DNA from: Fusibacter_C sp942493125
GTDB lineage: Bacteria > Bacillota > Clostridia > Peptostreptococcales > Acidaminobacteraceae
Direction of reading: 5' to 3'
NCBI GenBank assembly: GCA_942493125.1
Contig: OW818667.1
Location: 1,116,001 to 1,180,000, forward strand
DNA length: 64,000 nucleotides
Below, one piece after another: positions 59,705 through 64,000 of the stretch. A program made the position numbers and the translations under genes. Positions within the stretch are counted from its first letter, which is position 1. Every line of letters begins with the position of its first letter. The notes below the pieces were generated by a model, which searched no databases, was not told the DNA's origin, and saw only the letters and a program-made list of their open reading frames with translations.

Positions 59705-60394
59705 TTATTCGATGATCGGTTCAAATTTATAGCCAATGCCCCATACCGTAACGATCCAACTGCGATAATCACCGAGGTGTTCGCGAATCATCTTAATATG
59801 CGTATCCACGGTACGGTCGTCGCCATAGAAATCGAACCCCCAAACAGACGTCAAAAGCTGTTCCCTAGAAAATGCGATCTTGGGATTCTCCATCAAAAAC
59901 TGCATGAGTTCATATTCTTTTGGCGTCAAGGACAATCGATTATTGTCTAGCTCAACGGTTCTTGCATTTTTGTCCAATTTCAATGGACCATAAGCAATCC
60001 GCTCATTACTTTCTGCTTCATTACCTTGTGTTCTCGTCAGAACTGCTTTCATACGTGCCATCAATTCTTTTGGGCTAAACGGTTTAACGACATAATCATC
60101 GACACCGAGTTCGAATCCAAGCAATTTATCATATTCTTCACCACGTGCAGAAAGCATAATGATGGGAATTTTAGAAGTTGACCGGATTTCTCTGCAAACA
60201 CTCCAGCCATCTAATTTGGGCATCATGACATCGAGTATGACAAGGTCAATCGACAATTCGCTGATTAGCTTTAGTGCCATCATCCCATCTGAGGCATCAT
60301 AAACCTTAAAATCGCCAATTGACATGTACTCCTTAATCAATTCGCGAATATCGCGTTCATCATCTACTATCAGAATATTCTTAGTCGTCGCCAT
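59705..60394 (-). CDS. OmpR/PhoB-family response regulator
   Basis: This 229-residue regulator has a receiver (about 5-118; IVDDERDIREL, Asp in LVILDVMMPKLDG at about 53, Lys in DYVVKPFSPKEL). A winged-helix domain follows (about 132-228; LTPKEYELMQFLMENP, DDRTVDTHIKMIREHL, VWGIGYKFEP). GGAGG seven bases before ATG 60394 sets the start. Its leader contains nine 10-bp direct repeats, unusual for this family and possibly its own binding sites. It may control the secreted-protein gene upstream. Confidence 0.93.
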   Translation of the reverse strand: MATTKNILIVDDERDIRELIKEYMSIGDFKVYDASDGMMALKLISELSIDLVILDVMMPKLDGWSVCREIRSTSKIPIIMLSARGEEYDKLLGFELGVDDYVVKPFSPKELMARMKAVLTRTQGNEAESNERIAYGPLKLDKNARTVELDNNRLSLTPKEYELMQFLMENPKIAFSREQLLTSVWGFDFYGDDRTVDTHIKMIREHLGDYRSWIVTVWGIGYKFEPIIE

Positions 60395-60410
60395 GTCAAA
60401 GCCTCCGTTA

Positions 60411-60510
60411 TCTTCATAAGTCTTCATAAGTCTTCATAACTCTTCATAAGTCTTCATAACTCTTCATAATTCTTCATAACTCTTCATAATTCTTCATAAA
60501 TTTTCATTAT
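60411..60510. repeat. Nine exact-period 10-bp tandem repeats in a regulator leader
   Basis: TCTTCATAA plus one variable base repeats nine times without a break from 60411 to 60500. A decayed tenth unit follows (TTTTCATTAT, 60501-60510). The variable tenth bases are G, G, C, G, C, T, C, T, A. The array lies between the -10 (60544-60549) and the regulator's ribosome site, so it is transcribed. On the coding strand each unit reads TTATGAAGA. The rest of 60395-60692 holds a promoter, a terminator and one palindrome copy; no gene is seen. Confidence 0.95.
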
Positions 60511-60543
60511 TTCAAACTATATTTCAAATCTTTATTTCTAATC

Positions 60544-60549
60544 ATTATA
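60544..60549 (-). promoter_or_regulatory. -10 element of the two-component system promoter
   Basis: TATAAT on the minus strand (60549-60544), following GGGG, is the only strong -10 between the secreted-protein terminator and the regulator gene. No consensus -35 is present, which suggests activator dependence. The transcript would carry a leader of about 140 bases that includes the tandem repeats. Confidence 0.45.
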
Positions 60550-60615
60550 CCCCTTTTATAACGCCTTTGCGATTATATACGCTTTATGTACATAAGAAAT
60601 ACACTCTATGTAAAC

Positions 60616-60650
60616 AAGGGCTCTGGAAAAATATAATCCAGAAGCCCTTA
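60616..60650 (-). terminator. Terminator of the secreted glycine-rich protein gene
   Basis: AAGGGCTCTGGA pairs with TCCAGAAGCCCTT (one bulge). The minus-strand tail is only weakly T-rich. Confidence 0.65.
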
Positions 60651-60670
60651 TCGTTCTTATTATTAATTGA

Positions 60671-60688
60671 GGAAATTGCATAATTCTA
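60671..60688. repeat. Dispersed palindrome element downstream of the secreted-protein gene
   Basis: GGAAATTGCATAATTCTA matches the first 15 bases of the 32728-32745 copy. It lies 5 bases beyond the secreted-protein stop codon. An inverted partial copy lies on the other side of the same gene at 61231-61244. Confidence 0.5.
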
Positions 60689-60692
60689 CGAA

Positions 60693-61193
60693 TTATCTGT
60701 TGCCACGTCCCATACCGCGTCCAAACCCAGATCCTGTACCAGCGCCTGTTCCTGACCCTAAGCCAGTACATGTGCCGTCGCCATTCATAGATCTTCTATT
60801 GCCAAATCCAAATCCTGTGCCGTCTTGTGACTGTGTTCCCGTTTGCAAATAGCTTCTAAGAATGTGCTTTTGTGTACCATCGCAATTTTCAAATGCAGTA
60901 ATGATCGCATCCGCTTCCTCTTGCGTTAAATCGCCTGAAGCGACCAAGCTATTCACATAGTCTGTTTTTGCTGTCAAGCTTGCAGCAACAAAAGCATCGT
61001 AGACGTTAGCATCTTCTGCGAGTTCACCAAATGTTTTTCCAGAAGCCACTTTGAGATCGTAAGCTTCTTGCTCAGTCATGTTCGTGAGCGACGCATAAAT
61101 TGCTGCCGGACCAAATGCCGCATCGGCAAAGGACATCGCCATCGTACCAATAATTAAAATACCAACAGTTAACATCAATAATATTTTTTTCAT
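60693..61193 (-). CDS. Secreted small protein with glycine/arginine-rich tail
   Basis: This 166-residue exported protein has a signal peptide of about 24 residues (ILLMLTVGILIIGTMAMSFA). A helical domain (about 28-110) contains LTNMTEQEAYDLKVASGKTF and GDLTQEEADAIITAFENCDG, resembling YckD/DUF2680-type proteins. A Gly/Thr/Arg-rich tail ends in GSGFGRGMGRGNR. It has two Cys (ENCDG, GTCTG). ATG 61193 is preferred: AAGGAG is 9 bases away, against 3 for the ATG at 61199. It lies directly ahead of the two-component genes, in the same direction, and is a candidate target of them. It is flanked by inverted copies of the 18-bp element. Confidence 0.8.
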   Translation of the reverse strand: MKKILLMLTVGILIIGTMAMSFADAAFGPAAIYASLTNMTEQEAYDLKVASGKTFGELAEDANVYDAFVAASLTAKTDYVNSLVASGDLTQEEADAIITAFENCDGTQKHILRSYLQTGTQSQDGTGFGFGNRRSMNGDGTCTGLGSGTGAGTGSGFGRGMGRGNR

Positions 61194-61230
61194 TTTCATA
61201 CACTCCTTATTTTGTAATAGTTTGATTTAG

Positions 61231-61244
61231 ATTATGCAATTTCC
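61231..61244. repeat. Dispersed palindrome element upstream of the secreted-protein gene, inverted
   Basis: ATTATGCAATTTCC is the reverse complement of GGAAATTGCATAAT. With 60671-60688 it brackets the secreted-protein gene in opposite orientation. Confidence 0.45.
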
Positions 61245-61391
61245 ATAACCTTTCACTAAACCCATCTTAACGCCAAAAAGTGATGAAAGTATGATGGAAC
61301 TGTATGTGTTTGTAGAAACTTTGATTCATTCCGTCGAAATTTTCATGTCGCCAATGTTAATCAGCTGAAATTTCATGCCTACAATTTCTTT

Positions 61392-62807
61392 TTAATCAAC
61401 TGCATTTTTTCCAGCAATCCTACCAAATACCACTGCATCGAGCAATGAATTGCCTCCAAGTCGATTCAATCCGTGGATGCCACCCGTCGCTTCACCAGAA
61501 GCGAACAAGCCTACTAGTGGCATTCCAGATTCAGTGATGGCACGTGTTTTTTCATCGATCAAGATGCCGCCCATACAATAATGGACAGCCGGAACCACCT
61601 GAACAGCATAAAACGGTCCCGTTTCGAGCCCAACTTTCAGAGACTGTCTTTTGAAAGCTTCATCGACACCCGATGTGACATATTGATTATAGTCCGCGAC
61701 GGTCGTCTCAAGCTGCAACTGATCTAGCCTAAGTGCTGAAGCTAAATCTGCGATGGTTTCACCTTTTACGATGATATCCATATCGATATAGTCATCGCTA
61801 GCTGCTAGAGACGTTCTCACAGCTTCATTGAAAATCAAATAGACCTCTTTATTATTTTGAGCGAGTATATCCGTGCTCAATAAATCCCGGTTCTTCATTT
61901 CATCGGCAAAACGCTTTCCAGAGTTGTTGACCAATATACCGCCATTGCCTCTAAGGGCTTCAGTGATTAAAATGCCATACTGAGGCGAAACGGTCGGGTG
62001 TGTTTGAATGTAATCCATATCCACCAGTTTTACCTTTAAATTTTTAACAAGTCCGATGAAATCGCCAGTTGCACTTGGACTATTGGTCGTGTTATAACCC
62101 TTGAGCTTTTGATTATAATAGACGAAAACTTCAGGGCTGCCACCAAAACCACCTGTGGCAATGATAACTTTTTTCGTATTGATTTTATAGCTTTTTCCAG
62201 ATTTGTCTTCTACGATCACACCTGAAACAGCACCCGTTTTATCGGTGAGAATTTCCACAGCTTTATTTTCAAGCCTCAAATCGATATCCGAAGTTTTCAC
62301 TTTTTCATAAAGCACTCTCACGAGTTCAGCGCCAACTGATTGCCCCCCAGATGGCCTATGGGTCCTAGCGACGCTATGTCCAGCTAAAATGCCTACATCT
62401 TTAAGATCCATCCCCATTTCTGTCAGCCAATCAATTGATGATTTGCTCTCAGTGGCAAGAATCTCTATCATCTGAATATTATTTGTATCGTGTCCCGATT
62501 CAAAGGTATCCTTCTTAAATAAGTCCACGTCATCCACGATGCCCTGCAAAGCTTGCTGTGAAGTCCCAACACCATTGATCCCAGCTGTCGCTCTAAGTGT
62601 ATTGCCGCCGACATAGGGCATTTTTTCGAGCAGGATAACTTTCGCCTCTTTGTTATGCGCTTCAATAGAAGCGGACATGCCGCTCGCCCCTGCACCGATT
62701 ACGACCACATCGGCAACTTCAGTCGGTTCAAATATAAATATGACGCCCCAAATCAAAAGACAGAGGATAAACGCCATGAAGGTAAAGAATATGCCTTTGA
62801 CGTTCAT
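61392..62807 (-). CDS. Membrane-anchored FAD-dependent fumarate/urocanate-reductase-like protein
   Basis: This 471-residue flavoprotein has an N-terminal membrane anchor (about 6-26). The FAD loop VVVIGAGASGMSASIEAHN (about 34-52) and VGGNTLRATAGING follow. The substrate-site pieces HSVARTHRPSGGQSVGAELV, QTHPTVSP, VPAVHYCMGGILID and SGEATGGIHGLNRLGGNSL match the fumarate reductase flavoprotein family. There is no heme domain (no CxxCH) and no FMN-binding domain, so its electron donor is unknown. The basic residue before the helix suggests the enzyme lies outside the membrane. It begins one base after the DcuR-like regulator stop and is probably controlled by it. The natural acceptor could be fumarate, urocanate or another enoate. 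Confidence 0.9.
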   Translation of the reverse strand: MNVKGIFFTFMAFILCLLIWGVIFIFEPTEVADVVVIGAGASGMSASIEAHNKEAKVILLEKMPYVGGNTLRATAGINGVGTSQQALQGIVDDVDLFKKDTFESGHDTNNIQMIEILATESKSSIDWLTEMGMDLKDVGILAGHSVARTHRPSGGQSVGAELVRVLYEKVKTSDIDLRLENKAVEILTDKTGAVSGVIVEDKSGKSYKINTKKVIIATGGFGGSPEVFVYYNQKLKGYNTTNSPSATGDFIGLVKNLKVKLVDMDYIQTHPTVSPQYGILITEALRGNGGILVNNSGKRFADEMKNRDLLSTDILAQNNKEVYLIFNEAVRTSLAASDDYIDMDIIVKGETIADLASALRLDQLQLETTVADYNQYVTSGVDEAFKRQSLKVGLETGPFYAVQVVPAVHYCMGGILIDEKTRAITESGMPLVGLFASGEATGGIHGLNRLGGNSLLDAVVFGRIAGKNAVD

Positions 62808-62808
62808 T

Positions 62809-63483
62809 TTAGCCCTCCTTCTGCATCATATAGTGCTTTTGTGGCCGTCCAATTTTACCATAAGAGAGTGTTTCGCTGGCTACACCCGCCTGCACCATCT
62901 GCTCCAAATAGCGTCTCACAGTTACTCTTGCGAGTTTTGTCATGTCGGCAACATCCTGGGCTGTCATAGGTTCCTTAGCATTGGAAAGCACTTCTTCAAC
63001 AGCGTGATAGGTCATCATATTCATGCCCTTTTCATAAATTGCATCTTTACTATTGCCCACTTGCATCATCGCATCAATATCCGCTTGGCCAAAAGTTACT
63101 TTCCGATTCAACCGCTCGATGCGAACCATCGCTTTTGCGATCGCTTCTTCAAATCGACTGAAGCTAAATGGCTTGATCAAATAGTCGATTGCGCCAAATT
63201 TAAAGCTTTCTTCGATGGTTTCAACGCTGTTGTCTGCAGTGATCAAGATCACTTCAGATTTACGATGTGTTTCTCTTAGCCACTTGAGGAGTTCTGGTCC
63301 CTTTGCTTTTCCCAAGTAGACATCCAGCAAGATCAAATCGATTGGCTCATGCTCCAATACCTTTATTGCACTAGGTACATCCGCAGCTTCCCAGATTTTA
63401 TATTTCGCGTTTATTTTTTTGATAAACCCGACATTGATACTTCTTACCATTGGGTCATCTTCGACAATTAAGATCGTCATCAC
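62809..63483 (-). CDS. DcuR/CitB-family response regulator
   Basis: This 224-residue regulator has a receiver (about 4-118; IVEDDPMVRSIN, Asp in LILLDVYLGKAKG, Lys in DYLIKPFSF). A C-terminal helix-turn-helix follows (about 160-215; MTAQDVADMTKLARVTVRRY and GRPQKHYMM). This output domain is typical of DcuR and CitB, which respond to C4-dicarboxylates or citrate. Its ATG overlaps the kinase stop by 4 bases, and the flavin reductase gene follows by 1 base. It begins with two ATG codons. Confidence 0.93.
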   Translation of the reverse strand: MMTILIVEDDPMVRSINVGFIKKINAKYKIWEAADVPSAIKVLEHEPIDLILLDVYLGKAKGPELLKWLRETHRKSEVILITADNSVETIEESFKFGAIDYLIKPFSFSRFEEAIAKAMVRIERLNRKVTFGQADIDAMMQVGNSKDAIYEKGMNMMTYHAVEEVLSNAKEPMTAQDVADMTKLARVTVRRYLEQMVQAGVASETLSYGKIGRPQKHYMMQKEG

Positions 63484-64000
63484 AGTGTAGCCTCCTTGAC
63501 TTGCATCGGCAATATGATTGTACAGATAAGTCCATCACTATTTTCAAAAGAGAGCTTACCAGAAAGCAGCTGTACCTTCTTTTGAACGATTGGCAACCCA
63601 TAGCCTCTATTGTCACCTTTCGTACTAAAGCCAGTGGTCATGTATTCCGAAAGTTGAGCTATCATACCTGGGCCGTTATCTTTGACCTCTATCAACATAA
63701 ATGTTTCATTTTGTACCAGTTTGACTTCGATAATTGGTGTCAACGTATCATCAAGTGCTTCGATAGCATTGTCTATCAGATTGCCCAAAATAGAAGTGAT
63801 ATCATCCTCAATCGCGTGCTCCGGCAATCGCGTCAAATTCGTATCACTATGAATTCTCAACTTCACTTTTTGTTCCGCTGCTTTTGAATATTTAGCCAGT
63901 AAGAGTCCCGATATGGCGGGCACTTTAACTTGCTTGCCCAATGCGCCGATGATTTCCTGTTGTGAAAGCGATGTTTGTTCAATAAATTCAAGTGCTTTGT
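63480..64000 (-). CDS. DcuS/CitA-family sensor kinase, C-terminal part (cut by window edge)
   Basis: The frame stays open to the window end, so only the last 173 residues are seen (starting KALEFIEQTSLSQQEIIGAL). DITSILGNLIDNAIEALDD (N box), VKDNGPGMIAQLSEYM (G1) and NRGYGLPIVQKKVQLLSG (G2) give the compact ATPase domain of the CitA/DcuS family. The periplasmic PAS sensor, membrane helices and phospho-His lie outside the window. It is the partner of the overlapping DcuR-like regulator. The ligand cannot be told. Confidence 0.9.
   Translation of the reverse strand, partial: KALEFIEQTSLSQQEIIGALGKQVKVPAISGLLLAKYSKAAEQKVKLRIHSDTNLTRLPEHAIEDDITSILGNLIDNAIEALDDTLTPIIEVKLVQNETFMLIEVKDNGPGMIAQLSEYMTTGFSTKGDNRGYGLPIVQKKVQLLSGKLSFENSDGLICTIILPMQVKEATL

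Noticed and set aside
60411..60510. Repeat array considered as CRISPR
   Set aside because: Units are 10 bp with no unique spacers and no cas genes nearby; it is a tandem repeat.
61326..61376. 16-codon minus-strand ORF after the flavin reductase gene
   Set aside because: It has no convincing ribosome site, is very short and has no signal-peptide or other feature.
1..64000. tRNA, rRNA or known riboswitch
   Set aside because: No cloverleaf, rRNA segment or recognisable riboswitch core was found by eye; a covariance-model scan would be needed to exclude small RNAs.

Overview
The window is chromosomal DNA of a low-G+C Gram-positive, probably anaerobic member of the Clostridia. This is inferred from strong AGGAGG-type ribosome sites, GTG/TTG starts, a sortase, Bce-type transport, an SLH protein, a double-cubane reductase with its activase, and a DcuSR-type system next to a flavin fumarate-reductase homologue. 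A Fusibacter-like genus is my best guess but is not proven. I see no rRNA, tRNA, CRISPR array, prophage or complete insertion sequence. Both window edges cut a gene.

Region by region. 0-4.7 kb: a hypothetical protein with an internal duplication, an alpha/beta hydrolase, and two paralogous HTH-TPR regulators. The first regulator is divergent from an unlisted 43-codon gene for a signal-peptide-bearing peptide, so this is a candidate RRNPP (PlcR-PapR-like) cell-cell signalling locus. 4.7-11.2 kb: housekeeping and metabolism (pncB, condensation-type acyltransferase plus DUF6320, nitroreductase, peptide deformylase-like, lipB, FMN reductase). 11.2-16.7 kb: a minus-strand run of GNAT, plsY, DUF975, NTF2-like, pcm and SLH genes, then a cold-shock gene with a long leader and a cytochrome b5-like lipoprotein. 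16.7-22.1 kb: an overlapping trio of CheR, hybrid kinase with two receivers, and REC-GGDEF-HD-GYP. 22-32 kb: mixed housekeeping genes (DsbA/FrnE-like, CheY-like, PCD, DEAD helicase, FlK-like thioesterase, J-domain, VOC, diaminopropionate ammonia-lyase, cyclophilin, DUF4153, TtcA-like). 32-37.4 kb: an AgrC-sensor-like membrane protein, a membrane GGDEF protein, and an OmpR/kinase pair followed by two half-size permeases. 37.5-43.6 kb: a small P-loop protein, an LpdD-like protein, and a Bce-type module (lipoprotein, RR, HK, ATPase, permease) with a palindromic operator ahead of the ABC genes. 43.7-56 kb: a UPF0182 protein, a 2886-aa cyclic beta-glucan synthase with a terminator-like hairpin in its leader, and a divergent sortase. 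REP-like repeats bracket the last two. 56-58.3 kb: a double-cubane reductase, its activase and a 32-aa ORF. 58.3-61.2 kb: a PhoB-type two-component system whose leader carries nine 10-bp tandem repeats, then a secreted glycine-rich protein. 61.4-64 kb: a membrane-anchored flavin reductase with a DcuR-like regulator and a cut DcuS/CitA-like kinase.

How it works together. The window is rich in signal transduction: four two-component pairs, a hybrid kinase, a stand-alone CheY, two c-di-GMP proteins and two HTH-TPR regulators. Several are next to their likely outputs (Bce transporter, split permease, secreted protein, flavin reductase). The strongest candidates for something undescribed are the HTH-TPR/peptide locus, the tandem-repeat leader of the 59-60 kb system, the 32-aa ORF of the double-cubane operon, and an 18-bp imperfect palindrome (consensus GGAAAYTGCATMATTTCC) scattered between genes across the window.
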